From the NCBI GenBank assembly GCA_965228415.1, contig OZ245814.1, positions 6,200,001 through 6,264,000 of the forward strand: a stretch of DNA of 64,000 nucleotides. Reading direction: 5' to 3'. Position 1 is the first letter of the stretch, and the number at the start of each line of letters is the position of its first letter. This stretch comes from Agaribacillus sp965228415 (lineage in GTDB: Bacteria; Bacteroidota; Bacteroidia; Cytophagales; Cyclobacteriaceae). Below, one piece after another: positions 1-9,666 of this stretch. A model generated the notes under the pieces. The model was not told the DNA's origin and searched no databases. It saw only the letters and a list, made by a program, of their open reading frames with translations. The position numbers and the translations under genes are program-made.

Positions 1-139
1 GCCCGGTGCCATTTATAATTGAGGTGATCTGAAGTTCAGGGTGTTGGTGAACGGTGTCGTAAAAATAAGCCTGCTTGTCTTCCTGAACCAGGCAAATAGC
101 ATCGGTTTCCCTTGGTATTTTAAATTTGACAATTTTCAT
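1..139 (-). CDS. AraC-family transcriptional regulator, N-terminal part (cut by left edge)
   Basis: Reading the minus strand from an ATG at 139 gives 46 codons open to the window edge. They begin MKIVKFKIPRETDAICLVQE and continue with a Tyr-Phe-Tyr ... His-Gln-His ... Gln-Ile-Thr-Ser-Ile-Ile pattern. In my knowledge this is the start of the cupin-like sensing domain of Bacteroidota AraC regulators; the helix-turn-helix would lie outside the window. It is co-directional with the sulfatase cluster and 57 bases downstream of its last gene, so it may be a sugar-responsive regulator of the locus or of the next genes along. No DNA-binding domain can be seen, so the family call rests on the N-terminal pattern only. 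Confidence 0.65.
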   Translation of the reverse strand, partial: MKIVKFKIPRETDAICLVQEDKQAYFYDTVHQHPELQITSIINGTG

Positions 140-196
140 GCTGGCTGACAGTCGATAGTTTTGGCTTTTATTTCAGGACGCTTCAAAACCCCGGTA

Positions 197-1690
197 TTAA
201 TCGGTGGAAAACAACGGAACTTTAGCATCCGTATCTTTTTTCCACCGTTCCAGTTTATCATTTAACATTTTTACCTTATCCGGCATTTTTTCAGATAGAT
301 CTACTTTCTCCGAGATATCATCTTTCAGGTTAAAAAGTTCAAATGCTTTTCCCTCATACCTTTTTATGAGCTTCCAGTCGCCGTTGCGAATAATGCTATA
401 AGGCACAACGTCGTTACCACGGTAGTGTGGAAAGTGCCAAAACAAACTTCTGGCGGGACTTGTTGCCGGGTTTTGTAAAACCGGTAATATATCCATGCCA
501 TCTATTAGCTGTCCTGCTTCTGTTTCAATGCCTGCTGCCGAGCAAAAGGTAGGTAAAAAGTCCACGCTCGTTACTGGTGTATCTATGCTTAGCCCCTTTT
601 TTATTTTTTTGGGCCATTTTATGATCAGCGGAACTCTTATTCCTCCCTCATAAGCATAACCCTTGCCTTTTCGAAGAGGTTTGTTGGAAGTTACAGGTAA
701 TAATCCGCCATTATCACTATAGAGGATGACCATCGTATTTTTTTGCAGGTCATATTTCTCCAGGGCACTTAATATTTTGCCGATATTTTCGTCTGTTTTA
801 TGGATCATGGCGGCGTAAGCAGCGTTTTGGTGGTTGCCCTGCTTCATTTTTTGTTCAAAATGAGGCACTTTTTCTTTGGGAGGTTGAATAGGTGAGTGTA
901 CGGCATAAAACGCCAGCTGTAAAAAGAAAGGTTTTTCTTTGTTCCGGCGGATAAAGCCTATAGCTTCTTCACCCAATCTGTCGGTGAGGTACTCCTCTTT
1001 CCCTGGTTTTTCGGGAAGGCTTTCCATCCTGTAGGTCACCCCTCTTACCTGGCGCTGGTACGGTGAATAATAGCTCAAAGGTTGCCCCCAATTGGTGACC
1101 CCTGCCTGCCAGTCAAATCCCTGGTGAATGGGATGGTAGTCATCGTGGCCCAGGTGCCATTTCCCGACATACCCGGTGTAATAGCCCGCTTTTTTGAGCA
1201 TTTCTGCTATGGTAATTTCCTTCAAAGGAAGAAAGTTCCTGTTAGGGACCCCACTTTGTTTTCGGCTGGCTGGATGTTGACCGGTAAACTCGGCATTTTC
1301 GGGTGGCACCCCCATATTCCAGCCTTTGGCCATAGATGGGATATGGGTGGTAAGCGCCAGTCTGGCCGGGTATCTGCCGGTAACAATGGCGGCCCGGGTA
1401 GGTGAACACACCGCACACGCGGCATAGGCCTGAGTAAAATTGGCCCCTTCCCGGGCTAGCTGGTCTATGTTAGGGGTCTCATAATACCTGCTGCCATTGC
1501 AACCGATATCAGTCCAGCCAAGGTCGTCCACTACGATAAATACGATGTTGGGTCTTTGGCCATGAGGATTTCTAGTTTCGCAACTTATCAAAAAAGCGAT
1601 TAAGAGAATCGTCATCAACCGGCGGAATACTATTTTGATTGCCTGATATGTCACGATGATCACGGCATATTTATCTTTTGGGAAGCTCAT
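197..1690 (-). CDS. S1-type sulfatase, lipoprotein-like (last enzyme of the locus)
   Basis: Hydrolyses sulfate esters, probably on a polysaccharide or oligosaccharide at the cell surface or in the periplasm. The alkaline-phosphatase-superfamily sulfatase fold is visible: paired metal Asp at about residues 55-56 (VVDDLGW), formylglycine motif C-S-P-T-R at 95-99, a KWHLGH motif, and a second metal site SDNGG followed by the E-G-G-I-R-V-P block. The catalytic residue is encoded as Cys, so a maturase is needed (FGE or anSME; none is in the window). A lipobox-like stretch ends at Cys37. An internal ATG at 1615 would place the hydrophobic stretch at the very N-terminus but lose the upstream Arg-Arg, so I keep the ATG at 1690. 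It lies 8 bases after the glycosidase gene, in the same transcription unit. Confidence 0.93.
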   Translation of the reverse strand: MSFPKDKYAVIIVTYQAIKIVFRRLMTILLIAFLISCETRNPHGQRPNIVFIVVDDLGWTDIGCNGSRYYETPNIDQLAREGANFTQAYAACAVCSPTRAAIVTGRYPARLALTTHIPSMAKGWNMGVPPENAEFTGQHPASRKQSGVPNRNFLPLKEITIAEMLKKAGYYTGYVGKWHLGHDDYHPIHQGFDWQAGVTNWGQPLSYYSPYQRQVRGVTYRMESLPEKPGKEEYLTDRLGEEAIGFIRRNKEKPFFLQLAFYAVHSPIQPPKEKVPHFEQKMKQGNHQNAAYAAMIHKTDENIGKILSALEKYDLQKNTMVILYSDNGGLLPVTSNKPLRKGKGYAYEGGIRVPLIIKWPKKIKKGLSIDTPVTSVDFLPTFCSAAGIETEAGQLIDGMDILPVLQNPATSPARSLFWHFPHYRGNDVVPYSIIRNGDWKLIKRYEGKAFELFNLKDDISEKVDLSEKMPDKVKMLNDKLERWKKDTDAKVPLFSTD

Positions 1691-1698
1691 TTCAATGG

Positions 1699-3735
1699 TT
1701 ATATGATCTCATATTTGTAAAACCGAAAGTCCACCGGTTTTTCTATTTCAAACGTCATATTCCCATTTTCATCGATTCTTTTTTCTTCTGCCTCTCCTGT
1801 CATGAGATTGGTAAGTTGTACCGTAACGCTTTTCAAGAAATAAAGCTTTATTGATTGGGTAGTTTCTTCATTGTTGATTTCTCTGAAAATGGTCAAATAT
1901 CCTGTCGATGTTTCCGGGTTATAATTTTGAAAGCCGGTCCAGCTGGCGTTATCAGGTTTTTGGCCAATTGGAAATACATATCCGTTGTACATGGCATCCC
2001 TGTGTTGTTTATATACACTAATCACTTCTTTGATCTCGTTTCTGGCTCCCTCATCATAGTAGTGGGTCTCCTGGAAGAATATAGGGGATCCCATTAGTGC
2101 TATGGCCACGCTGTAGGAGTGATTGTGCAGGTGGGCGTCGCTTTCTTTTTTATTTACGCGGTCTATGTTCTGAATGCTCACTTGAAATTTGTTCAGGTTG
2201 GTGTATTTGGCTACTTGCCATGCATCGCGAAGTACAAGGTAGGGACGGTACACAACATGGGCGGGTTGGATAGGCTTTCTGTTTTCCAGATAGATATTAC
2301 CGTATTCCCGGCCAAAATAATAACCTATACGGGCGGGATTTTCAGTCACGTCCCAATTAACACGAACCTCGTGCCCGGTGGCCAGGATGAAGTTTCTGAT
2401 TTTATTGACAAACCCGTGAAATGTTTCATAATCTTTCAAATTCGCAAAATCCAGTTTGTAAGCGGTAAATCCGCCTGTCTCATAATGTTTCAGCAGATCT
2501 TCTCCCGGAATTTTCCAGGCCGCCCATAGCCCAAGCCTTAATCCTTCCCGGGCGGCAGCCGCTTTGATGTTTTTCCACCCTTCGGGATAGACGTCATACT
2601 CTCCGAAAGTTTTGGATGTTGTTTTGGCCACGACATCCCAGGTATTATACTGGGTGCCCTGCCAGCCGTCATCTACCTGTTGGAGATCTATCCCCAAATC
2701 TTTTTGACTTTGTATTTCAGCCAGAATATTGGCTTCACGCGAGGCATAGAGACTTTCGTCCTTTGCCGCTCCGCTGCCCCAACTGTTGGCCATAATGTAT
2801 ATGTCTCTTTTGGGATCAATGGGATATCTTGTCCTGTCAAATTGTTTGAGGGCCAGTTGACGTTGATCGTCTTCGCCCTCATAAGCTACCAGCCAATATG
2901 CCCAAAGCGGCCGGTATTGATCCGTTAGATTTTCCTCGCCAATCCCGAGCCCGGAAGCAGAAACGCCGCTGTGATCAACGTGGTAGGCGCCGGTATTTAC
3001 ACCGGCCTGATTGACACATTTATGAGATTCCTGTACCAGCATAAGGCCGCTTTCACTGGATTTTATATCAATCACACTGGGCCAATCATGTGCTGCATCA
3101 CCATCGGCTATTTCTTCTTTCAGGATTTCATCTTCCCGGTTGTTGCGTCGTTGTGTATGGTTATAATAACCTATCAATCTTGTTTCCAGGCCGTCTGTTT
3201 TTATTGGCAGGTATTCTGCCCTTGCCTGGCTTATGGTATCAGAGGAAGCCTGATAATTGGCTAGTTTTTTGACAAAAAGTTGGGTACGCAGGCCCGGAGC
3301 ATTTGGAAAGGCCCAGATCAGATATTTTACGCCTACACCCTCTTTTGGGTACTCAAATTCTGCGGTTACTTCCAGGTGGTCGGTAGTAAACCCTTCGTCA
3401 TTTGATTTTTTTGCGCTGAGAGCTACAAGTTTTCCCCTGGCGTCTTCTGGCAGAATACCGGTAAGGTGCCAGTCGCTTTGGTAAGGAGTAGGTGTGGCCT
3501 CAAAATTAGTTACTGATTGTGTGATAAGCCCGGATTCCGTTAACTGCCATTGCCTTGTGATCCTGCCGGTAGTTACCGTCAACTTATCTTCTTTAGTAAA
3601 TGCCCTGGCCTCTTTAAATTTCTCATCGAGCTTAGTTTCAAATCCCTTGGGGGCACAGGAGGCCATTAAAAGTATCACCAAAGTACCCGCTATAAGGTAG
3701 TTTACTCCGTTTCTCATGGTTAGTATAATTTTCAT
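1699..3735 (-). CDS. Clan GH-D glycoside hydrolase lipoprotein, alpha-galactosidase-like (GH36/GH27 type)
   Basis: Probably removes terminal alpha-galactose or a related residue from the target glycan. The protein has 678 residues with a lipoprotein signal (LLMASC, Cys27), a beta-rich N-terminal half to about residue 300, and then a TIM-barrel half. Clan GH-D landmarks are a strand ending NSWG at 317-320, DDGWQG at 355-360, and KLD at 427-429 where Asp429 is the likely nucleophile. The NWD motif around Asp462, in the following strand, is a candidate acid/base, less certain. It is the only glycoside hydrolase in the window and sits between two sulfatases with spacers of 6 and 8 bases, so they should be co-translated. 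The exact family (GH36, GH27 or a relative) and linkage cannot be fixed from sequence alone. Confidence 0.8.
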   Translation of the reverse strand: MKIILTMRNGVNYLIAGTLVILLMASCAPKGFETKLDEKFKEARAFTKEDKLTVTTGRITRQWQLTESGLITQSVTNFEATPTPYQSDWHLTGILPEDARGKLVALSAKKSNDEGFTTDHLEVTAEFEYPKEGVGVKYLIWAFPNAPGLRTQLFVKKLANYQASSDTISQARAEYLPIKTDGLETRLIGYYNHTQRRNNREDEILKEEIADGDAAHDWPSVIDIKSSESGLMLVQESHKCVNQAGVNTGAYHVDHSGVSASGLGIGEENLTDQYRPLWAYWLVAYEGEDDQRQLALKQFDRTRYPIDPKRDIYIMANSWGSGAAKDESLYASREANILAEIQSQKDLGIDLQQVDDGWQGTQYNTWDVVAKTTSKTFGEYDVYPEGWKNIKAAAAREGLRLGLWAAWKIPGEDLLKHYETGGFTAYKLDFANLKDYETFHGFVNKIRNFILATGHEVRVNWDVTENPARIGYYFGREYGNIYLENRKPIQPAHVVYRPYLVLRDAWQVAKYTNLNKFQVSIQNIDRVNKKESDAHLHNHSYSVAIALMGSPIFFQETHYYDEGARNEIKEVISVYKQHRDAMYNGYVFPIGQKPDNASWTGFQNYNPETSTGYLTIFREINNEETTQSIKLYFLKSVTVQLTNLMTGEAEEKRIDENGNMTFEIEKPVDFRFYKYEII

Positions 3736-3741
3736 TGTATT

Positions 3742-5133
3742 TTATTTTCTATTTGGAATTGGTGCATTTGACGTTTTCTGCCAACTTTTAAGTTTTTTTA
3801 ATAATTTTTGAGATATCGAGGGGTAAGTTGTTGCCAGGTTGGTGGTTTCTGAAATATCATCCTTGAGGTTATACAGCTCCAGATGACCATCTTCAAAAAA
3901 TTCGATAAGCTTCCAATCTCCCTGGCGAATGGCACTACAAGGCGGTTGCCAGATATTTGCGTTGGCCTTACCATTGCCATTGTAACCTGGCAAATGCCAG
4001 AAAATAGCTCGGTCATTAATGACTTTTGATTTTTCACCCTTTAGCAACGGTACAAGGCTTAAACCATCTATCCGCTCAAAATGCTTTTGACTATGGGCTA
4101 ATTCGGCTATTGTAGGAAAAAAATCAACTACGGTGACAGGCACATCACATGTTCCGCTTTTTGGGGTGATCCCTGGGAGTTTGACGATCATAGGAACTCT
4201 TATTCCTCCTTCATAGATATTTCCTTTCTGGCCTCTCAACGGTTCGTTGCTGGTACATATTTTTTGTCCGCCGTTGTCCGAAACAAATATAATCATCGTA
4301 TTTTTCGCCAGGCCGTTTTCTTCAACCGCCTTCAGAACCTTTCCGACCGCCTCGTCCAGCGATGATATCATAGCTGCATAGATAGGATTGAATTGTTTCC
4401 GGGTTATTTTTTTTGAAAAATAGGTTATTTTATCTTCCCGGGCCTGGAGGGGAACATGAACCGAATAAAATGGCATATACAGAAAAAATGGTTTTTCTTT
4501 CATCTTTTTAATCATCTTTTCCGCCTCATTGGCTAATCTTTCCGTCAAATACTCCCCCGGCGAACCTCCGTCTATCCTGATATCATGTGATGAACTGTTT
4601 TTCCCTTTATAGGGATAAAAATAACTGGCGGGGCTGCCTACCAATGAGCCACCAATATTGTAATCAAATCCCTGCGTTAAAGGATCTTTACCAAGGTGCC
4701 ACTTTCCAATGGTTGCGCTTTGATATCCTGCCGGCTTTAACATTTCGGCGATGGTGGTTATGCCGCTATCCAACACCTTTGCCGATTTGATTGTTTCCAG
4801 CTTTTTCATGTGTTCGGGGGTTCCGGCAAAGGCGTCAACCGTATAAATCCCGGTTGACGGAGGATACATGCCACTCATAAGAGCGGCTCTTGACGGTGAA
4901 CAGGTAGGCATCATGTAGGCCTGGGTAAAAACCAGTCCTTCGGACGCCAGCTTGTCAAGGTTTGGTGTTTCATAAACTTTATTGCCTTGAAATCCGACGT
5001 CTTTCCATCCCAGATCATCGGCCAGGATAAAAATAATATTTGGTTTTTTACGTATCGGCGATTGCGCATGTCCTTGAAAGGAAGTTATGAAGAGTAAGCC
5101 TGCAAGAAAATATGGCACGATAACCTTATGCAT
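3742..5133 (-). CDS. S1-type sulfatase, exported
   Basis: A 463-residue sulfatase with a cleavable signal peptide (hydrophobic residues 5-20, then GHAQS). Metal Asp pair at 39-40 (LADDLGW), formylglycine motif C-S-P-S-R at 78-82, KWHLGK, and SDNGGQ followed by E-G-G-I-R-V-P. The Asp-Asp/Cys/Lys-His/Asp-Asn set is complete, so it should be active once the Cys is matured. The start is preceded by AAATTTTAAAT, the same A/T-rich context found before the sulfatase starting at 8123. The 44-base gap to the preceding gene and 6-base gap to the next place it within the operon. Substrate not determinable. Confidence 0.93.
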   Translation of the reverse strand: MHKVIVPYFLAGLLFITSFQGHAQSPIRKKPNIIFILADDLGWKDVGFQGNKVYETPNLDKLASEGLVFTQAYMMPTCSPSRAALMSGMYPPSTGIYTVDAFAGTPEHMKKLETIKSAKVLDSGITTIAEMLKPAGYQSATIGKWHLGKDPLTQGFDYNIGGSLVGSPASYFYPYKGKNSSSHDIRIDGGSPGEYLTERLANEAEKMIKKMKEKPFFLYMPFYSVHVPLQAREDKITYFSKKITRKQFNPIYAAMISSLDEAVGKVLKAVEENGLAKNTMIIFVSDNGGQKICTSNEPLRGQKGNIYEGGIRVPMIVKLPGITPKSGTCDVPVTVVDFFPTIAELAHSQKHFERIDGLSLVPLLKGEKSKVINDRAIFWHLPGYNGNGKANANIWQPPCSAIRQGDWKLIEFFEDGHLELYNLKDDISETTNLATTYPSISQKLLKKLKSWQKTSNAPIPNRK

Positions 5134-5177
5134 ATTTAAAATTTTTCAGTCATCAATTGGTTAGTTAAACTAAGATC

Positions 5178-6713
5178 TTATGGCGCTACAACCGGCAAAG
5201 GAACTTCCTGATCTGTTGATTTTTCCCTTGGCATATCGGCATTTGTGGCCTTCAGCCAGGCAATTAGATCCCGGCCTAATTTTTTGACAATTTTAGGGTT
5301 AATACCAGCGATGTTATGGTCTTCACCTATGTCATTCGCCAGGTTATAGAGTTCCCAGTGTCTTGTTTCATAGTAAAAAAGAAGTTTCCAGTCCCCTTTT
5401 CGTATAACAGATGCCGGCGTGGTTCTGAAGTCCAGTTTTCCATCTTCACCCCGTCGGGCGTTGAGGTAGGCAGGAAAGTGCCAGTAAAGCGCTCTGTCCT
5501 TTAGTTTTTTCCCTTTAAACAAAGGCGACAGGTCCGTTCCGTCCAAAATAGTGTTTGCCGGTTTTTTTGCTCCGGCCACTTTTATCAGCGTCGAATAGAA
5601 GTCTACAGTTATGACCGGCGTGTGATTAATGCTATTGGCTTTAACCTGACCATCCCACCGGACTATCATCGGCACCCTGATACCTCCCTCTTTCATAGAG
5701 CCTTTTCCATCCCGCAGTGGAAACTGGTTGGTAATGTCCACTACCGTGATATCAGAGCGTTCAAAGCCTCCAACGCCACCATTATCAGAATAGAAAATCA
5801 CCAGGGTGTTGTCAATAAGTTTTTTATTCAGATTATTGGGATCATCAGTGTTTTCAAGATAGCTGATGAGCCGTCCAATATTATCGTCAAAGCTTTTAAC
5901 AAAACCTGCATAAGTCTGATTTTTATGATAGGCAGTTTTGGGTTTACCATCAAAGTGAGCTTTATCATCAGCCGGCGACAAAATAGGTGTATGGACTGCA
6001 AAGAAGGACATATATACAAAAAAAGGCCGGTCCTTGCTTTTATTCATAAATTGGATCGCTTCTCCCGTTATCCGGTCATCCAGCCACTCGCCGGCCTTGC
6101 CGTTTGGAGGCAGGCCCGGCAATGGTGGACGATTTGGTCCAGCCGGATATGCCCCTTTTTCATTGGAAAAATAACCAGCGGTGGAATGACCCCGGTTATT
6201 CCCGGCGATATTAAGATCAAACCCTTGCTGATCGGGCAGGCCTCCGCCTTCATGACCACCAAGGTGCCATTTGCCAAAATGTCCTGTGCTATATCCATTA
6301 CTTTTTAGCATTTCCGCCATGGTAACCAGGCCCAGGTCCAGGTAAAGTTTATTTTCTGCGGCGTTTAAACCTCTTTCCTCCGGTTTTGCGCGGTTTGGAT
6401 CATTGACGGTATACATTTTTGTGCGCGGCCCATATTGCCCACTCATCAATGATGCGCGCGTAGGAGCGCAATTCGGGCCGCAAGTATAAGCATTAGTAAA
6501 GGACATGCCTTTTGCAGCCAGCTGGTCTACATTGGCGGTCTCATAGTATTTGCTTGCGTTGCCCAGATTAGGTGCTCCGGTACTGATATCGGTCCAGCCC
6601 AGGTCGTCGACCATGATAAACAGGATATTGGGTTTTTGGGCTGAATCAGGCTGCTGCGCGAGCAGCGCATTAAATGTAATGACAAGTATGGTTGTAAAAA
6701 GTACTTCTTTCAT
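5178..6713 (-). CDS. S1-type sulfatase, exported
   Basis: A 511-residue sulfatase with an N-terminal signal peptide (to about residue 20, LLAQQ). Metal Asp pair around 36-37 (MVDDLGW), formylglycine motif C-A-P-T-R at 82-86, a KWHLGG motif, then SDNGG followed by E-G-G-I-R-V-P. The CAPTR form of the motif differs from the CSPTR/CSPSR of three of its neighbours. The C-terminal tail (about residues 490-511) is extended and Pro/Val-rich. It lies mid-operon; the five sulfatases are clearly diverged from one another, which suggests different sulfate positions rather than recent copies. Confidence 0.93.
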   Translation of the reverse strand: MKEVLFTTILVITFNALLAQQPDSAQKPNILFIMVDDLGWTDISTGAPNLGNASKYYETANVDQLAAKGMSFTNAYTCGPNCAPTRASLMSGQYGPRTKMYTVNDPNRAKPEERGLNAAENKLYLDLGLVTMAEMLKSNGYSTGHFGKWHLGGHEGGGLPDQQGFDLNIAGNNRGHSTAGYFSNEKGAYPAGPNRPPLPGLPPNGKAGEWLDDRITGEAIQFMNKSKDRPFFVYMSFFAVHTPILSPADDKAHFDGKPKTAYHKNQTYAGFVKSFDDNIGRLISYLENTDDPNNLNKKLIDNTLVIFYSDNGGVGGFERSDITVVDITNQFPLRDGKGSMKEGGIRVPMIVRWDGQVKANSINHTPVITVDFYSTLIKVAGAKKPANTILDGTDLSPLFKGKKLKDRALYWHFPAYLNARRGEDGKLDFRTTPASVIRKGDWKLLFYYETRHWELYNLANDIGEDHNIAGINPKIVKKLGRDLIAWLKATNADMPREKSTDQEVPLPVVAP

Positions 6714-6728
6714 TTCGATAAATAATTG

Positions 6729-8123
6729 TTAATCTTCTGGCTCCCACGGTGTGCGTTGAAACCATCCATTTTCGGGCATAGGCCAAAGCGGGCTTTCCGT
6801 TCGAACGCTGTCCAGATAATGTTTAAGCGCTATTTTTTTGTTATTTTTTCCCCGGTAAATTCTGTTGGATTCGGAAGGGTCTTCAAAAATATTATAAAGC
6901 TTTATTCCACCCTTACTACCAAACCTTACTGCTTTATAGCCCGTTTTTACATCCAGTGCAGCCTGCTGGCTCCCGGTGTCCTTGCCCTGCCAAATAAATT
7001 CCCAGTAAAGCTTATCGTGACTTTTAAATTTATCCTTTTCGTCAAATAGAAGAGGGGTAATGGAGATGCCGTCGGTTTTACCGCTATGGGTCATGCCAGT
7101 CAATGCCAACATGGTTGGCATGATATCCTGAAAAGCCAGTATTTCATCCACATATCCTGGCTGGATACGGCCAGGCCATGAAGCAATAAAAGGTACGTGA
7201 ATACCGCCGTCATAAACGCTGCGCTTGCCCCCTCGCAATCCCCCGTTGTTATTAAAGAGCGTGTACCACTTTTCGCTGAGGCCTCCAACCTGCACATCAG
7301 CGCCATTATCGCTGGTGAAAATTACAATGGTGTTTTTGTGCAATCCCTGCTGCTTAAGCACATCTACGATCCTGCCAATGTCCCTATCCATTAAGGTGAT
7401 CATCGCGGCGTATTTTTTGGCTTTTTCGGGCCAGTCCATGTCTTCATAGGGAGCCATGGAAGGAGGGTTGTGAGGACCGTGGGGAATGGTGTAGGCCAGG
7501 TAAAGAAAAAAGGGAGATTTATGTTCCTGTCCTAAAAAGTCCAGGGCTTCTTGCGTAAAGACATGGTGGCTATAAGTGCCTTGTTCCAGGTCCATCCAGC
7601 CATCATTTTCACAAAGTCTTTTGGGGTAATAATTATGTGCTGCCACGTGGGTATCATATCCCACAAAGTAGTCGAACCCTTTTTGCAACGGGTAACCGGT
7701 GCTGCCCCTGGCGCCCAAACCCCACTTTCCAATGCAAACATTATAATAACCTGCTTCTTTGAGCTTTTCGGGAAAAATGATATCCTGAGGTCGTAATGTT
7801 TCTTTCAGTGGATTTCTCCCGGGATTATCTTTAATAAATCCGTGGCCCTGGTGCAGGCCCGTCATCAGGCAGGCGCGGGAAGGGCCGCATACAGGGCCAC
7901 CCGCGTAGAAATTAGTGAATATTTTTCCTTCCCGGGCCAGCTTATCAAGGTGGGGCGTTTGTATGGTTTTTTGCCCATAGACTCCTAATTCACCAAACCC
8001 AAGATCATCGGAAAGAATAAAAATGATGTTTGGTTTTTTATCAGTACCGGATTGTGCCCATACTGACACAGAAGCAAAAAAAAGCAGACTAATAGCACAA
8101 AACCGCTTCTTAACTTTTTTCAT
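6729..8123 (-). CDS. S1-type sulfatase, exported, CGPSR motif
   Basis: A sulfatase of 464 residues from the preferred start. The frame is open back to 8177, but that start overlaps the upstream sulfatase; the ATG at 8123 gives a proper signal peptide (MKKVKKRF then a hydrophobic core and VWAQSG) and has the same AAATTTTAAAT leader as the sulfatase starting at 5133. Metal Asp pair at 39-40 (LSDDLGF), formylglycine motif C-G-P-S-R at 79-83, KWGLG in place of the usual KWHLG, then SDNGAD and D-G-G-I-H-V-P in place of E-G-G-I-R-V-P. These changes set it apart from the other four and suggest another S1 subfamily and another substrate position. Confidence 0.92.
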   Translation of the reverse strand: MKKVKKRFCAISLLFFASVSVWAQSGTDKKPNIIFILSDDLGFGELGVYGQKTIQTPHLDKLAREGKIFTNFYAGGPVCGPSRACLMTGLHQGHGFIKDNPGRNPLKETLRPQDIIFPEKLKEAGYYNVCIGKWGLGARGSTGYPLQKGFDYFVGYDTHVAAHNYYPKRLCENDGWMDLEQGTYSHHVFTQEALDFLGQEHKSPFFLYLAYTIPHGPHNPPSMAPYEDMDWPEKAKKYAAMITLMDRDIGRIVDVLKQQGLHKNTIVIFTSDNGADVQVGGLSEKWYTLFNNNGGLRGGKRSVYDGGIHVPFIASWPGRIQPGYVDEILAFQDIMPTMLALTGMTHSGKTDGISITPLLFDEKDKFKSHDKLYWEFIWQGKDTGSQQAALDVKTGYKAVRFGSKGGIKLYNIFEDPSESNRIYRGKNNKKIALKHYLDSVRTESPLWPMPENGWFQRTPWEPED

Positions 8124-8163
8124 ATTTAAAATTTTAATCATCTGTTTTGCCATCCAAAACAAC

Positions 8164-9666
8164 TTACCGCTCCTCATTTACAGTCTCAGCGAAAGGATCA
8201 CCGGGGTTATAATCCGGATTTGCTACGGGTAAAGCGGCCTCGGTTTCTTTCCACCAATCCCGGAGCAATGACATCATTTCTTTTACTTTTTTAGGCATCG
8301 TGGCCGACAGGTCTTTTTTTTCACCGATGTCTTCCTTAACATTAAAAAGTTCAATTTTTTCACCGAGTTCAAGCTTACCATATAATTTCCGGTGCTCAGC
8401 TTCCAGGCCTTTTGTATTGAGATAGTCGCCGAAATAATAAATCAGTTTATAATCTCCTTTCCTGACGATGCTACCCGGCGTTTTTCCATACATGGGCACG
8501 TAATGAGGATGATGAAAATAGAGCGCCTCCCGGCTGAAAGTTCCTTTGTTAAGGATGAGAGGTGTTAGACTTACGCCATCGTTTATATAATCTTTCTGCG
8601 CCTGACTCCCGCTAATCTCCAGAAAGGTGGGATACATATCAATAATGTGGACCGGCGTTACAATCTCTGTACCTGCCTTGATAGCCTTTGGCCATTTCAT
8701 TATCAGTGGCACTCTTATACCTCCCTCATACAGGGAGCCTTTAGACTCGCGTAACGGCGTGTGGTCCCAGAACCTTCCCAATGCCCCGTTGTCACCCATG
8801 ATGGCAATCAATGTGTTTTCGGTCAAACCCAGGTTTTCAAGTTTCTTAAGGATCAGGCCGATGGAATAATCCAGATGTTCTGTCATCGCTAAAAAATCAG
8901 CGGTTGGCCTTTCCGGAATGATACCCCATTTGTCCGTCATCCTGGTATAACCTTCTTTTACATATCTTTCCACCAGCGTATCAGGTGCCGCGAGTGGAGA
9001 ATGGGTGGTGAAGTGTGACACATAAGCAAAGAAGGGATTGCTTTTATTTTGATCTATAAAACCTAATATCTCATTGGTTATGTCCATGACCGCCTTGTCG
9101 CTTTTAGCCCTTCCTTCTGAAGCATTACCAGCCCAATCAAACCCATAGGCATTAAAATATGACATACCCTTTTTCTCTTTTATAGGAGCCAGCGGATAGT
9201 TATCGGCTACATGCCATTTGCCGCTGATCCCGGTAGTGTAACCTGAACTTTTAAGCATTTTAGCTAAAGAATACCACTCGGAAGGCAGCTTTTTCCTCAC
9301 TTTTGGGGTAAGCATAGGAGCATTCCCAAAGAACCTGTTATTGATCACTTTGGTCATTCCCGATCTTGCCGGGTATTTTCCAGATAAAAATGCGGCTCTA
9401 GTAGGTGAGCACTGCGGCATAGCGTAGGCGCTGGTAAACTTTGCTCCTTCTCTTGCCAGGTTATCAATGTTAGGTGTCTTGACAATTTTGCTTCCATAAC
9501 AACCTGCCTGGTTCCATCCAAAATCATCGACAAGAATAAAAATGATGTTTGGTTTTAAACTATCTTTTTCCGGCCCGTCCTGGCAAAATACCGGGTGCCA
9601 TATACAGACAGCAATATAGGTGATGAATGTACAGAATGTCTTTTTTTGTCTTGTGAATACGGCCAT
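8164..9666 (-). CDS. S1-type sulfatase, exported
   Basis: A 500-residue sulfatase with an N-terminal signal (hydrophobic residues 11-28). Metal Asp pair at 47-48 (LVDDFGW), formylglycine motif C-S-P-T-R at 86-90, KWHVAD, GDNGALG followed by E-G-G-I-R-V-P. It is the first enzyme behind the FG-GAP/UnbV gene and its ATG shares one base with that gene's TAA (TAATG), so the two are probably translationally coupled. A 40-base gap leads to the next sulfatase. Confidence 0.93.
   Translation of the reverse strand: MAVFTRQKKTFCTFITYIAVCIWHPVFCQDGPEKDSLKPNIIFILVDDFGWNQAGCYGSKIVKTPNIDNLAREGAKFTSAYAMPQCSPTRAAFLSGKYPARSGMTKVINNRFFGNAPMLTPKVRKKLPSEWYSLAKMLKSSGYTTGISGKWHVADNYPLAPIKEKKGMSYFNAYGFDWAGNASEGRAKSDKAVMDITNEILGFIDQNKSNPFFAYVSHFTTHSPLAAPDTLVERYVKEGYTRMTDKWGIIPERPTADFLAMTEHLDYSIGLILKKLENLGLTENTLIAIMGDNGALGRFWDHTPLRESKGSLYEGGIRVPLIMKWPKAIKAGTEIVTPVHIIDMYPTFLEISGSQAQKDYINDGVSLTPLILNKGTFSREALYFHHPHYVPMYGKTPGSIVRKGDYKLIYYFGDYLNTKGLEAEHRKLYGKLELGEKIELFNVKEDIGEKKDLSATMPKKVKEMMSLLRDWWKETEAALPVANPDYNPGDPFAETVNEER

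Noticed and set aside
5622..6308. Long plus-strand reading frame (228 codons) over a sulfatase
   Set aside because: It is antisense to a well-supported sulfatase with all catalytic motifs and shows no domain pattern of its own.
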